Shown one piece after another: positions 47,074 through 60,356 of a stretch of 64,000 nucleotides of DNA (its first letter is position 1; every line of letters starts with the position of its first letter). The stretch is taken from NCBI GenBank assembly GCA_015680685.1, contig MNCI01025300.1, positions 210,108-274,107 on the forward strand, in the 5' to 3' direction. A program made the translations under genes and the position numbers. This DNA is from Gnetum montanum (taxonomy: Eukaryota > Streptophyta > Gnetopsida > Gnetales > Gnetaceae). Under the pieces are notes generated by a model. That model saw nothing but the letters and a program-made list of their open reading frames with translations, ran no database searches and was not told the DNA's origin.

Positions 47074-49803
47074 TGTTGATGCATAAATTTTGGCCACACC
47101 AACACCTAGGGAAAAACTCGTTTGAGGAGACTATTGCCTAGGGCATCTCCAATATGGGTATAGAAATTTTGGAATAGTCTTACCTAGAGAGAACTACGTG
47201 GCCTTCTGAAAATAGTAAAAAAATTAGAAATTTTAATTATAATAAGTATCTCAACCTAAAAAATACAAAAGGTAATGAAAATAAATTTTCCCTTATTCCC
47301 AGTTGCTACCGTTGTTCACAACCGGTCCATTGTAGATGCTACCATAGCCAACCCTACATGTAGCTATTGAAGGAGAGAGAGAGAAAGAGAAGAGGCTAGA
47401 TGAAGGGGCTTGCTGATGCATAGACAGAACATGTCCTATTTCTAGCTTGAGAGAGGGAAATTTTTCCCTATTTGGAGAACCCTACTGCGGATGTACCGCA
47501 TGCCAAAAATAGAACAAAACTATAGAACCCATGCTTGCAACTGCTATAACACTACAACATGGAGAGAGAGAGAGAAAAAGCTACCAGATCCTAATATCAC
47601 ATGCTGGTAGATGCATTGTTGTCTCCAATCTTATGTTTACCATGTTCATGGGTCTACTGCAAAAAGGAAAAAGAAAATCACTATCCCTTGGTTTGTTGCT
47701 AAAATTGTTGATCATCATCCACGTAGATCTACCATTGCTAATTGTGACTAGTCTATTTCCAAGAATAAATATTTAGGACTGTAGAAGTTACTTGCTTCTC
47801 TTACCATTCGCATGCATCAACTGCGTTACTATTGTCCCAAAAAAATAGGAGAAGAGAGAGAAAAAACCTACCATCCACTAGTTTCTCATCCCTTAGAGAC
47901 CCCCCTATCCATCTGCATGCACCTCAATGAAGAGAGATGTAGTTGTTCAAGCAGAGAGCTTGATTTGTTAAGGAGGCCCTTGCTTCCCCCTAACACCATC
48001 TTTGTTTTCTATTTTATAACCACCTACTAGTGACGTTTCATATCCCTACACATTAGTCCACCTCCCTACATGTGGGTTCACCTTCCCGTAGGTCAATATT
48101 ACTTAGTGAAATGGTGACAATTTTGTTGATCATGGCCTCATGTGATAGCATGGGCGAGGTTGACCACAACACTTAGTCCCCAAACAACAAATTGCATGCA
48201 AGTGTAAGGAGGAACAAAAACCATGAAATCGTAAAAGAAAAATAATAAAATAAGAAAAATTTTAGAAAGATAAATTTAAAATTGAATAATAAAACCACCT
48301 CACCCAAGTTAGGATTCAACTAAGGACCACCAAAATTAGAAATTCAAAAATGAAACTGGGAAACGAGGGTTATAAAAAATGGTTTCAGTAACAAAAATTT
48401 TTAGAAAATAGAAAGCATAAGAAAAAGGTAGAAAATAAAGGGTTTGAAGACAGGTTTTAAAAAGAATTCAACAGGTTCCAAGATAGGATCAAAAAATAAA
48501 ATAGCCACAAGAAAATGGCAAGAAGAGTTGATAAATGAAAGGCAAGAAAAAGTCCCTTCTAGTGGAAAAAAGGTGTTGATGCATAAATTTTAGTCGCACA
48601 AACACCTGGAAAAAACCTTGTTTGACTAGGCTATTGCCTAAGGTGCCTTCTGTATGGGTATGAAAATTCAAGAATAGTATTAGCTGGAGAGGGCTAGGTG
48701 GCCCTTTGAAAATAATTAAAAAATGAAAATTTTAATTAGAATGAGTGTCTTGAATTCAAGAATAGAAAAGGTAACGAAAATAAATTTTCCTTGCTTCACG
48801 ACTATTGTCGCCATTCGCTACTAGTCCATTGTAGATGCTACCGTAGCTAACACTACCTATAGCCACTGGAGGAGGGAGAGAGATAGAAGAGGCTAGATGA
48901 AGGAGTTGACTGATGTGTCTCTAAAGCATAGATAGAATGTGCCCCATCACTAGCACAAGAGAGGGAAATTTGTCTCTATTTGGAGAACCCTACAATAGAT
49001 GCACTACCTACCAAAAATAGAATGAAACTATAGAACCCATGCCTACAACTACTATTGTCTACTACTACAACATCGTAGGAGAGAGAGAGAGAGAGAGCAA
49101 GAGTGAGAGAGAGAGATAAAGAGAGAGAAAGCTACCAAATCTAGCTATCACATGCTAATAGATGTGTTGCTATCTTTAGTCCTAATCTGTCACTATCACA
49201 GGTCTGCTGCGAAAAGGAAAAAGAAAACCACTATGTCTTGGTTTTCTACTAAGATTGTTTACCATCATCCATGTAGCTTTGCCACTACTGATTTTTGCTA
49301 GTCTATTACCAAGAATAAAGAAATAGGACTATAAAACCCACTTGCCACACCTACCATCCACTTGTGTCAACTGTGCCACTATTGCTCCAAGAAAAATAGG
49401 AGATGAGAAAGAGAGAGAACAATTGTCCATTGGTTTCTCAGCCCCTAGAGACCCCCTTGCCCATTTGTGTGTGCCTCAATGGAAATAGATGTAGCTATTT
49501 AGGAAGAGAGCCCAATTTGTTAAGGAGGCCCTCACTCCTCCCACCCCCTGACATTGTTTTTGTTCTTTAATTTATAGCTTCCTACTAGTAACATTTCACC
49601 TCCTCGCATGTCAATCCACCTCCTTGCATGTCAATTCACCTTCTCACATGTCAATCCACCTCCCCACATGTTGGTTCACTCTCCTACACATTGATTCACC
49701 TTCCTACACATCAACATTGCTTGGTGAAATGGTATATGATTTTATAAGACAATTTTGTTGATCATAGCCCCGTGTGATAGCATGGGTGAGGTTAGCCACA
49801 ATA
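47074..49803 (+). mobile_element. Non-coding LTR element (LARD/TRIM-like)
   Basis: Direct repeats 47074-48171 and 48574-49803 begin TGTTGATGCATAAATTTT and end CCACAACA/CCACAATA. Internal DNA is only 402 bp and non-coding. A purine tract (GGAAAAAAGG) lies directly before the second LTR. Both ends are flanked by ACATG (47069-47073 and 49804-49808), a perfect 5-bp target duplication. No clear PBS was seen after the first LTR. It must have used the proteins of another element. Confidence 0.85.
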
Positions 49804-49982
49804 ACATGATGCAAATATTTTATTCTTGATCTCATGATTATAAAAACTTTGATACATAAATCTTGTTCTTTGTCTAGAAGTCATGAAATATTTGATGCAA
49901 ATACTTTATTACTTATCAACAAAGAAGATTATCTTAACTAAATTATAGATATATATTATAAATATATAACTAAGGCAGTGAT
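49804..49982. repeat. Right arm of an old hairpin
   Basis: Pairs with 46812-46980. The LTR element sits exactly at the loop side of this arm. Confidence 0.75.
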
Positions 49983-49984
49983 CA

Positions 49985-50777
49985 CTAGTTTTCACTTGAA
50001 GGGAACATTTAAACATAAGAAGTTAAAAACATTCTATTTATAGTTATGCATAGACCAAATTTTTTGAAGGTAGTTATTAAGTTACATATCTTTTTTCTCA
50101 AATTAATAATAATTCATGAAACTATAAATGAGTTGATACAAGTAGATATTGATTCAATGTTTCAAAATCATACTCAATATTATCCTATCTTCCTAGAATG
50201 ATATCTTTGCATTGCCTCTCTTCCCCATAAGTACATTCAAAATCTTCATTGAATGTCTCCTCTTCTAATTCATATATGTGTCAAACAGAAATACATTTTA
50301 GTTTAATTTCTTTATCATTTCCTTCTAGATCAAATTTTATATTTCTAAAAGGATAGTGTAGTAGCAATTTTTCCCAACAATAATCTATCCAATTTTCCTC
50401 TCTTATTCTTTAAGGTACTCTAAATCTAGGATATGTTCTAATAACAACTAGTTGTAGTTAAGTTCTCTACATAGGTATCTTTTTTATAAAGATCTAAGCA
50501 TAAATTATATGCTAATGTTTAGTAATGAAACTCCTTACATTTCCAATAATCTTTTTTGATATGCATTGATAGGGGATGTGTATGTTTCAAGGTCTTCATC
50601 TCCATATGCAACTATTATAACTCTTTGATAGATATCTTTAGACAAAAGACACTTAAGGGATCATTTAAACACAAGAAATTAAAAAGATTCTGTCTCTCAT
50701 TATACATCAATCTAATTTTTCAAAGGTACTTATTACGTTACATATTAGTTTCTTAAAGTTAATAATAATTTGTGAAA
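49985..50777 (+). repeat. Pair of diverged direct repeats of about 130 bp
   Basis: 49995-50125 and 50647-50777 share CACTT..GGG.ACATTTAAACA, AGAA.TTAAAAA, TTACATAT and TTAATAATAATT..TGAAACTAT in the same order. Divergence is high. The DNA between them is AT-rich with no gene recognised. Confidence 0.55.
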
Positions 50778-52365
50778 CTATTATCTCTACTACCTCTACT
50801 ATTTTTCATTGTCTAAAATGCTTTTTTCTTCATGACCTTATGCACATTATCATTCTATGTTACTAACCTCTACTGTATCATGAAGTAATTCATCTTCTAC
50901 CATCATATCATCATTATGTGTAGAAATTTGATCATGTGAATAGCCACAATCACATCCACGACCATGATCATGACCATGTTCCCTTTGCAAAAGAACCTCT
51001 TGCTACAAGAAAGATGCTCACATATTTTCATCATTTAGGATAATTGCTAACTAATTTTCCCATTTATTTCTAGGTTCATGTCCTTATCCTTGTTTCTATG
51101 TATGAAATATTTGAATGTTGTTGAGGAGGTTCTTCCACATTTTCTTCATGTTCAATAACTAAATCTTCCATACATATTTCATTAGTATGTCCACATCAAC
51201 AACCTCATCCTCATCAATTTCAAGTAGTGAAAGAAATACTTGGTTATTTTGACTTCACTAAGGCTTGACTGATAAAATTTATATTTATATTTTTGGAAAG
51301 CTTAGGAAGTTATCTAAAATTTGGAAAAAGAAAATACTAAAAAAGATATCTCAAAGTTGAGGTTATATTATGTTCTATTCAATCTATTGGAAATAATGGT
51401 AATTCTGGTAGTGCAAGTTTGAGAGATAATATTTTGACCAAACCTTTCAATAGATATTACCTTTAAAATAAATCTAATATCAAATCAAATCATCATATGT
51501 TGAGAGAGAAGTGATCTAAGCATTGACTATTATTCAATTTGGTAAAACTTTAGCATTTAGAAAATCTGCCAACTTATAAAGTTAATTTCTTCCAAAGCAC
51601 AATATATATTGAACTGAAATTGTAGCCACTATTCTAGATTTCTAATAAATCTAGAATCATATAAAATATTGCAAAATGATTGAAACATTTGTAAAATAGG
51701 AAATGTTTCCAATTCTACCTATTCAACTACTAAGATTAAGTAAATAATGGTGAATGATGTTGATGAATTGATCAATATAATTTTAGAAAGAATTTGACTA
51801 ATAATATATTTGTTAAATATGCACTACTTATTGCTTTTGTACATCCATGCCCACACCCTCATCCTCATCCTTATGTTTAATCCCTTCCTCTTTGTGAAAG
51901 ATCATTCTAAAAAATCACCTAATATAGTTAGTGTTTCAATCTTAAGAATACAATAAAGCTTATCTAGAAATCAAAAAGCTTATTATCTTAGTACCTTAGT
52001 TCCTTGCAATTGTTGTTGCTACATTTCCTCTCTTCACCTTTTTTGATGTACTCAATCTTCTTCCAATCTTTTCAACTCCAAATGATCTCCTCTTTCATGA
52101 GCCTCTATTCTTCAATTTTTGAAGGATCAAATTACTTTACTTAAGAAAATACACTAAATGATATTGTTGTTTGAATAAAATGTTAGCATAGTTATAATTT
52201 TCTTTTAATGATGCTTTTAAAACTCATAGCATTTGGCAATCTAGTTTCAAGTTCAATTTTAGAAATAGACAATTGACATGTAGTTGCATTGATTACTACT
52301 TCCATGAAATCCTAAATCTTTGATGCCATATTATCTAATCATTACAATTCTATATACTACTTCAT
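50778..52365. other. AT-rich DNA, no gene recognised
   Basis: Stops are dense in all frames; nothing assigned. Short CATGATCATG-type runs occur near 50960. Confidence 0.4.
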
Positions 52366-52525
52366 ACCTATGATGCCCAATTTTTACAACCCTAATATTA
52401 CTATGGATAATTATGTATTCGAATCATTTTTCTCTTAATACCTTCAAATGATACCCGATTTTTACACTCCTAATATTAATATGGATAATTAAGTCTTAGA
52501 ATCATTTTTCCTTTAACATCCTAGA
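52366..52525 (+). repeat. Tandem duplication of about 80 bp
   Basis: Two adjacent copies contain GATGCCCAATTTTTACA / GATACCCGATTTTTACA, then CCTAATATTA.TATGGATAATTA and GAATCATTTTTC. Confidence 0.7.
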
Positions 52526-53734
52526 CCCATAAATATTAAAATCATAAGAGTGAATCAAGCATAAACTACAAAGGAAGTTTGAGATATGAGATTGAAAAAA
52601 AATTAAGAGTATAGTTAAATAATGTTTTCTTTATACAAAAGGCTTCGGTAATCTCTTCTTATTCCCAATAGTATAGTGAATATTTGAGAAATTTATAGAA
52701 AATGAAAATACTTGTATTCCTTAAATAATCTTCTTAATTCCATGATAGCTTTTCATAACAAATCATGTTCAATGATACAAATGAATGTACTAGGTTTCCA
52801 ATGTTTTCTAGTAGCACACCATCATATGGGTGTCTATCATCTACCATGGTGAACTCTGGATGCCCACCATCATATATTACTATAACTTATGCATATCCAA
52901 ATTATTACCTAGCTTTTGTATCATTTTCAAGTTATGACAAGATTATTGAAGTTAACACTACTTCAAAAAATTCAAATCTTGCTTGTGCTTCTATGTTGGG
53001 GACTCCTTAGAAAATTCAAGATGTTTCAGTTACTATTGAACATATTTTGAGCTCTCTATAATCATCCTCAATTATTCATGTTACCTCTCCTTCATTCCCA
53101 TACCTTGTTAAATTTTTAGAAGAAGAATTAGCATCCTTTTGCTAGAGATATGAATCTTGTTTCTAGTGTTTGAGAATGAAAAATGTTTTGAAAATGTGTA
53201 TTTGGAGTGTTTCAAGCATTCATTATGATGTATTTAACATGAATATAAATGTCCAATTTTCCAAGTTGATCATTGACATTAGGCATAGCTACAACTAGGG
53301 GCGCTACAATTTTTCAACCTCCAATGAGCATAATTCAACTGATTTAATCATTATAAAATGTCACTCTTATAGGTAGAATCCAATTTTTACTTCCTACTGG
53401 CTTTTCAACTTAACAGAGTCTTTCCTATATAAATATTTTGAAATTCCATTCTATCCTAGAAGACAAGTAACTAAATTTTAAATATACATTATATTGAAAA
53501 ATCCATGAATTTGATCAAAAGTAAATTCATTGGACCATTTTTTCCTAATTCCTTTTGAGTTTAATGGATTATCATGAGCCATTCTCATGATGGCTAGATT
53601 CAATTCTAATCCATTTATTTATAGATCTCTTTGAGAGGAAATATTCAAATTTAAATTTCATGCTTTGAGGATGACAAACAAATCCACAATCTAATGAAAA
53701 CTAAAGAACAATTGTAAAAAATGTGTGATTTTAG
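52526..53734. other. AT-rich DNA, no gene recognised
   Basis: A plus-strand frame of 81 codons at 52765-53010 has no recognisable motif. Confidence 0.4.
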
Positions 53735-54150
53735 AAAGTTATTACCTAAGGTACCTTGCTTATGGGCATGGCTAGCCCAAGAATAAGTCTTAGTGAAAGA
53801 GGAAAAAAATATTTAAATTTGAAAATATTAAATTTCTTCTAAGAAAAAATATTGGAGATAAAATAACTTGAAAAGAAAATCATAATATTAATTAAATAAT
53901 TAAAAAATAAAAAAGAAAGAACTTAGAAAAATCATTAATATTTGCAAGTAACCATAGCAATGAAGATAGTAGTAAATAGTAGCAATACTAAAAACAACAT
54001 TCCATGGAAACTAGTAATAGCAGGCCAATAGCAATTGTAGGTAGTAGCACAAGTACCATGATCTTGAAATTAACACATGAAAAGGATAGAAAGGGTAAGG
54101 AAGGAAAGGAAGCAAGATAAGAAAAGCAGAAAGAGAGAAGAAAAAGACCT
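53735..54150 (+). mobile_element. Diverged relic related to the 47074-49803 LTR
   Basis: Shares ATTACCTAAGGTACCTTGCTTATGGGCAT-like order (LTR: TTGCCTAAGGTGCCTTCTGT) and the following AAGAATA..CTTAG.GAAAGAGG with the non-coding LTR family. No ends can be fixed. Confidence 0.4.
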
Positions 54151-57036
54151 TTTTAACCTCTAATTTTTTGTGTTATTTTACTTCATCCAATTCATAAGAT
54201 TTCATGGCCTTCGATTCACCTTCTCCTCCATTTTTTTATCTCTTTGGAAGTAAAGCATAGATGTCATGTGTCTCTAATCATGGTAGTTGAAGATGTGCTT
54301 TATATTCCAACTAATCCTTTGAATATTTCCTAATATTACTATTGATAAATGTAAGGATGTCTACAAATACGAAGGATGACTAGCAATGGATGCTAAAGAT
54401 GGAGTGCTTGCAATGATTGAATGGCAAAACTCATACAATGTACGAATGATACTTTAATTGTTGTTCAACATGACATAATAGTGCTTCACAAATTCTTTAC
54501 TGATATCTTTCATTTACTATTGTTACTAATTCATGCTCATCTCCATTGAATTTGAATGGTTGCTAATGATGTTCTAATTCTTAGTAATTGCTACTTTCTC
54601 TTTAATCTAAATCACTTGCATGGTATGATTTCTACATTGATTTGGCTAAGAATAATATCTTGGTTGAAATACCCCAAAGAAAATTCATGTTGCAATTTAA
54701 AAGCCCATAGCCTAAACCTCTTGTTGTAATTTGGTGAAAGTATAAAGGCAAAAACAATTGTTTTATTTCCCTAGTATATCCTATATTTTTTCTTTGTACT
54801 CATGGAAGTTAAAGTAGTTTTCAGTTTCAAAAAGTTAAGATTTATAGACTACAAGTTATAAATCTCATGCATTCTAGGTTGTAGAGGCTTAAAATGCTCC
54901 ACAAGCTTTAAATAGCTTATATCATAGCTTGTGGAAGCCAAAAAAATGCTCCACGGGCTACAAATTCTATGTATTCTAGTTTGAGGGTTAAAAAGCATTC
55001 TATAGGTTGTGAAAATTGATATTTTTATCTCACATGCTAAGCATCTTGATCCCATGTGTTGAGCAACGTGTGAGAGCAATGTGTGAGATTTAGGCTTTAA
55101 TCCCACATGCTAGGAATTCCAGTTTCACATGTTGGGTAGTGTATGGGGGTAGCATCTGGAGGGTGAAAATTAGCAAAAAATTTCTCACACTCTGCATGGA
55201 GATGTTCCAAGTGTAGTAAAGCTTGCCAAAAATCTATTAACAATCATGGAAAAATTGACTAGAAATATATTAGGGACCCATGGCCTATTTAAATAGAAGA
55301 TTACTTCATTATAAGGGCTTTTCTATCATTTGGCAATTCACCAAACTTGAAACTTTCAAAAGTAGAGAGATCTAAAAGCGAAGAGCCATTTTCTGAAGTA
55401 GAAGATTGGAGACATTAAGAACCAATTTGCAATTGAATTAAGTAATGCCAAAACCCTGAGAGGAAACTACAAAACACATCCTACCTCTTGCATGAAGCTT
55501 CAAACCCATCATTGCAATCACAAGCTATGAAAGCCTCACTTTGTATCTTTAGAACCCACTTGTTGTAACATTTAAAACATTTAATTACAAATTTTTTGGT
55601 GGCATTTTGTCATATTTTATCTTTTATCTTGTAGAATTGTGTTTCAATTTTGGCATTTTTTAGCACATATTTTCTCTCTCGTTTACATTTTTTTTTTGCA
55701 TTTAGTAACAAAAGTTCAAGTCCTCAACCGATCTGCTAGACTATTTAAGGTGCTTGAAAATCCTCTATGAGGCCCATGGATCTACTAGCTAAACTATTTT
55801 GTGTGGAAATTTTTGGCCCTCTAGCATCAAATTTTTCCATCACTAAATTGGTTATCATAGAATCTATGCATCCTTTGTTTATCCTTTGAGGCAACTGTAG
55901 CCAATACACCTACAACAACCAATTCTAGGCCATGGTTTTTGCACAAGTCTATGTTAATTTTATTGTTGTATTGAAACTTAAAAAAGATAAAGTTAGGAGT
56001 ATTAAAAATGGAGTTGCTAAAAGGATTTAAACATAAAAATGTTATCATAATAAAGCTTCAACTTCATATTCATATTATTTAAATAATTAATTATATAATG
56101 TCAAGCCTAGGTATAGGGTCCTTTGACTATCTTACCTTTTTTTGTTTAATATGCATTTTTCAATTTGACAGTAACATGAGCATTTTTATATAAGAACCTT
56201 CATAGTTATGCCACTTATGAGTAGGTCACTCCTCTTTAGCATGATTAATGTTGTTGTTAAGTAAGTTTGGTGATGATTGATGTGAGCAGTTGATGTGAAG
56301 AATATTTGTAAATTTAATTTGATTATTATTTATGGTTAATTACCTTCATGAAACAAGCTCTTACCATGAAAGTAAATTATGGATAAGATCGCATTCATGG
56401 GTGATGTTGGTTGCAACATCAAGCCCCAACCAAACCAACAAATAACTTATTCCTATTATGTTAGGTACTTCACTATTTTTTTAAATTTTGAATACTCAAT
56501 ATAAATTATGTTAGAAATACAAATATATATTAAAATTCTATGTATGTAAAGTACATAATAATAATTATTATTTTTAAATAAAATATAAACCTAATATTAT
56601 ATACCTTTAGAAATACACAAGAAAAAGTTTAATTCAATGCTTTAGAGATTTTGTCTAGAGAGATAAATAAACCAAGGTGCTTTCTTGAAATTCCTTAATA
56701 CATATGTTCATAAATTTAATCATGAGATCCTTGGTGGTTTTAGACAAGAATTATTATTATTATTATTATTATTAAAGGAAAGGAAATGGAAGAACTCTAG
56801 CTTTGTGCCATCATTATGAACTCAAGGTATAGTCACAAAGAGTCATGAATGAACATGAGAAAGAATGAACTTTACATTCCAAGAGTTCGATGCTAAATCA
56901 AATTCTTTTTAGTAGATTAAGAGTTCCTCACATTGAGTTATCTCATCATAATTTAGGATAGATCACCAAACTATGAAGATAGCTCAAAATTATGCAAGTC
57001 ATTTTAAATAAATACAACCCAAAGGAAAATGCTAGG
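54151..57036. other. AT-rich DNA, weak LTR-like signals
   Basis: No gene recognised. A TATTTAAATAG promoter-like box (about 55286) and TTGGTTATCATAGAATC (55848), a decayed look-alike of the initiator-Met PBS, could mark an old LTR, but there is no partner. CACATGCTA/CACATGTTG phrases repeat at 55030-55130. (ATT)n lies at 56750-56774. CTAGG at 57032-57036 precedes the Athila-like LTR. Confidence 0.35.
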
Positions 57037-57876
57037 TGATGAGAGTGGTTACTCTAGCAGTTATTCTAATTATTAGAGCAGTTACTCTAATTATTAGAGT
57101 GGTTGCTCCTAAGCCTATAAATACAGTGCCTAGGCACACAATTGAAAAGAAGTCTTTTGGTAGTCAAGTAGCGAAACTCTTGTAGTTTTTTTGAAAGTTA
57201 GAGTATTTTCCAAGTGCCTACAGTAGGAGGTCTAAGTGTGGATGGATCTTTATTCGAGCATTGTGTACCTAAGTAAACCTTGTGTATGGAAATAAAGACA
57301 AGCTCTTCAATTCATCCTTGTAGCACTTGAGATTTTTTTTCTTAACAAATTTCTTTTATTTTATTTTCTTATGCATTTATTTTATGTTATGCGCTTTACA
57401 TTTCTGTTATTAGTATAGCAATTCATTTTGATCAATTAAGTAGATCATTAAATTACACAAGCATGACCACTTCAAGCATGCGTGTAATGCTTGGTAACCC
57501 AGTAACAATTAGCATTTGGTAATCCTAGTAGTGTTGCATTGGTTTAGGATGTGTACGGCAAGTGGGAATAGATGTTGGTGTTAGGATTAGTTAGAACTTA
57601 GTTAATGAGTAGTTAAGTTAAATTATTCACCTAGTTATCTCTTTCTTTCCCTATTAGCACAAGACGTAAAAACATAAAAGATATAAAAATCATATGCCTC
57701 ACGTTTGCTTAACCATACAATCGTGACATACAATTAAGTTTGGGAAGACAACAATCAATCAACCCATCCTTGTTTCACAAGGGCACATAAGCACTTAGTC
57801 CTTGGAATTCAACTGGATCATGCGTGAAACACTCATATTTATATGGCTGAGTGTAGGGGTACCTCGCCATTCATCA
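57037..57876 (+). mobile_element. 5' LTR of Athila-like element, copy 2
   Basis: An 840-bp LTR, TGATGAG ... TCATCA, partner of 2405-3234. Three units of a roughly 22-bp repeat (GTTACTCTAATTATTAGAGC) lie at 57046-57110 just before TATAAATA at 57116-57123, so they could act as promoter elements. These units are not evident in copy 1. Confidence 0.85.
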
Positions 57877-57877
57877 T

Positions 57878-57896
57878 TGGTGTCATTACCAAGGAC
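57878..57896 (+). other. Primer-binding site, tRNA-Asp type (copy 2)
   Basis: TGGTGTCATTACCAAGGAC, one base after the LTR. More decayed than copy 1 but in the same place relative to the LTR. Confidence 0.7.
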
Positions 57897-58012
57897 TTAG
57901 TTGTTTGTGCGCTAACTAGAAAATAGGAAATCATTCACATCATTGGAACAAACCCTTAGGGTTAGTTGAGAAAATAATAAACAAGAATACATTGCACATT
58001 GAATAGACAAGT

Positions 58013-59936
58013 ATGTCTCCTTCTTCGTACAAAAGCACCTCACCGCCTAGGTCTGAAACAGGAAATAGTCGATAGCGTAATATACATGACATTGATCCGC
58101 TAGTCCCTCAACAAGTTCGAGTGGTATATATTCATCCCGATGAGTATATATGAGTCTTTACCTTTATCCTCCATCAAGATGAACAACTATGTTGGTGAGA
58201 CTTACAGGGTAACATAGTGTTACCTCACGATTGTTTGATCCCAAGCATTCTTCTTCGTGCTCTCACACAAATTGGCATGCCGCAATTACATGTAGAATAC
58301 ATTGTGCAAGATCATGACTCGAGAGAATACCATCCCATGGAGGCACAATGTCTAAGGGACTTGCAACAGGAGAGACATCATAAGTCTTTGAAGGGTAAGT
58401 GGTCCCAGGATGTCCCACATGTCTTAAGTGAAAATAAGGGTGGTGCACCTACCTCAAGTAGTCACCCACACAACAATGTTCCTTCCCTTGACTTTGGCCA
58501 AGGGGTTGTGTATTAGAACCTTCATTCCACTATTCATAACCTAGGTTTTGATACCCATAGGCACAAAGGATCTAAAAATAGATACAAACTCATGATAAAG
58601 GTGGACATTCTGATTGTAATTACGATCGAGGCCAAGACCGTAGAAGAGAAGGTAGCAGACACCGTCATGGTAATGGTTCTCCTTCTTCTTCACCTTCATC
58701 ATCTTCTTCACCCTCTCCTTCAATATCCAGATGCGATCATAAAGAAAAATACCATGGGGGTAAAGGTAGGGAAAGTGGAAGTCATAGACGAAACAGCCAA
58801 GAAAGGGGACAAGGGAACTCTAGAGAGTCACAACATAGAAGAATGGAGAGTAGGGAACAACGTAGGCATCATAGATGCCATGGACAAGATGATCATGATG
58901 ACCCCTCCTCACTACTTGAAATATGTTGGACATAACTAAGGTTGTTAGAATTCCAACAAGGCATCAAAAAGATAGTAGGATCAAGAGATTAGATACAAAC
59001 AACATCCCACGATTTGAAGGGGGATACAACGCTGATTCTCAAAATAATTTACAAGCATTCCATGATGCGTGTGCCTTACAGAACATAGAGAATGAATGGA
59101 AAAAACTTAAGTTGTTCCCATAGACATTAGTTAAAGAAGCAGAAAGTTGGTACCAATCTTTAGAACTAGAATCCATTTGTAGGTGGAGTACTATGTTAGA
59201 ACTATTTAATGACAAGTATCAAACATACTCCCAAGTGTCTAACTTGCGAAATCAAATCCAAGGCTGGACACATGGAGGACATGAACCCTTGGATGCTGCC
59301 ATGGGCCAATACTATGCACTATTACATCGTTGTCTTAGCCATGGTTATTTGCAAAGGGATCAACTACACCATCTCATGGATGGGCTTAGGCATGAAACAA
59401 GAAGAACCCTTGGGACTTATGCCCAAGGGAGACTATCCGAGCTTAGGTCCCATCAAATTCAAAAATTATTGGAGCAAGTTGCTAAGAAAGAAGGTGAGCT
59501 ATGGAAGAGAGAAAGTGTAGAAGAATATAACTAAGATCCTTCCCTTCGGAAGATGGGAGTAAGATTTTGTGAGGATGAAGAAGAGTCACCACTTGAAGAT
59601 ATGGTGAATAGGAAAACTTTGCCTATTCAAAAGATGACATCAGAAGTTTTAGCAAAGGTAGACCAAATGTGGGATTCCCTAGAAAGTATATTTCAAACTA
59701 TTCTTAAATTAGTAGAGGAGTCTAGAGAGCAAGGTAGTGATTGCAAAAAAAAAAAGAAAGAAGCTAAACATGCACATAGCAAGGGTAAGGGCAAAGTTGC
59801 CATCATTAAAGAGGTTGTGGATTCAAAAATAGAAAATGATAGTGGATGTGAGATATGTCAATACAACCATCTTAAGGGATGTTGCCCTATAATCTCACAT
59901 TTGCAAGAGTCTAGGATGTGTGCACTCAACCCATGA
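58013..59936 (+). pseudogene. Athila-like gag (copy 2)
   Basis: Capsid gene. Start ATG 58013, shared with copy 1. The Ser/Arg/His-rich region (about 58590-58900) is thrown out of frame by a small deletion near 58570. The capsid core starts at FEGGYNADS (about 59017) and continues with ESWYQSLE, ELFNDKYQT and a Lys-rich run (59745-59765). A zinc knuckle-like CEICQYNHLKGCC lies near 59851. Stops at 58067, 58514, 59120 and 59532. The long frame at 58592-58939 is a shadow. Confidence 0.82.
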
Positions 59937-60356
59937 TTAAACAAAAGGCAAACACCCCAAAGGTTACCTTATCCTCAAGGTAACCCAAAGTAGTTCCACC
60001 AACCCTTAACATATTATCCCAGTGGAACTCCACCACAACTGATTGAGCAATATCAATAGTGGCAACACCCACAATCATGGGGAATGCCACCACCAAGGCA
60101 ATAGTATCCTTACCGACAACCTGACCTATATGGATATCACGTGTAGTAGCCAATCTCCCCACGTGACTCTAATGGTCATGTCACTCAACCTCACTACCAA
60201 GTCCATGAGTATTATGGTACTCCCTCTTCTAGAGGTGATATTCCTCAAGCATATCATCCTTCTCATCTGACCACATCTCTTCCACCAATAGCTCCACTAT
60301 CACCTACTCCCATGATGCAAGGTGAAATCCCTATCCAACCGTAGCAATGTAACACC

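Noticed and set aside
52765-53010. 81-codon plus-strand frame
   Set aside because: Ser/Tyr-rich without motif or homologous copy in the window.
58592-58939. 115-codon plus-strand frame with Val/Ile/Leu-rich product
   Set aside because: It is the shadow of the Ser/Arg/His-rich gag region; the minus-strand copy shows the true frame, and this copy is shifted by a small deletion.
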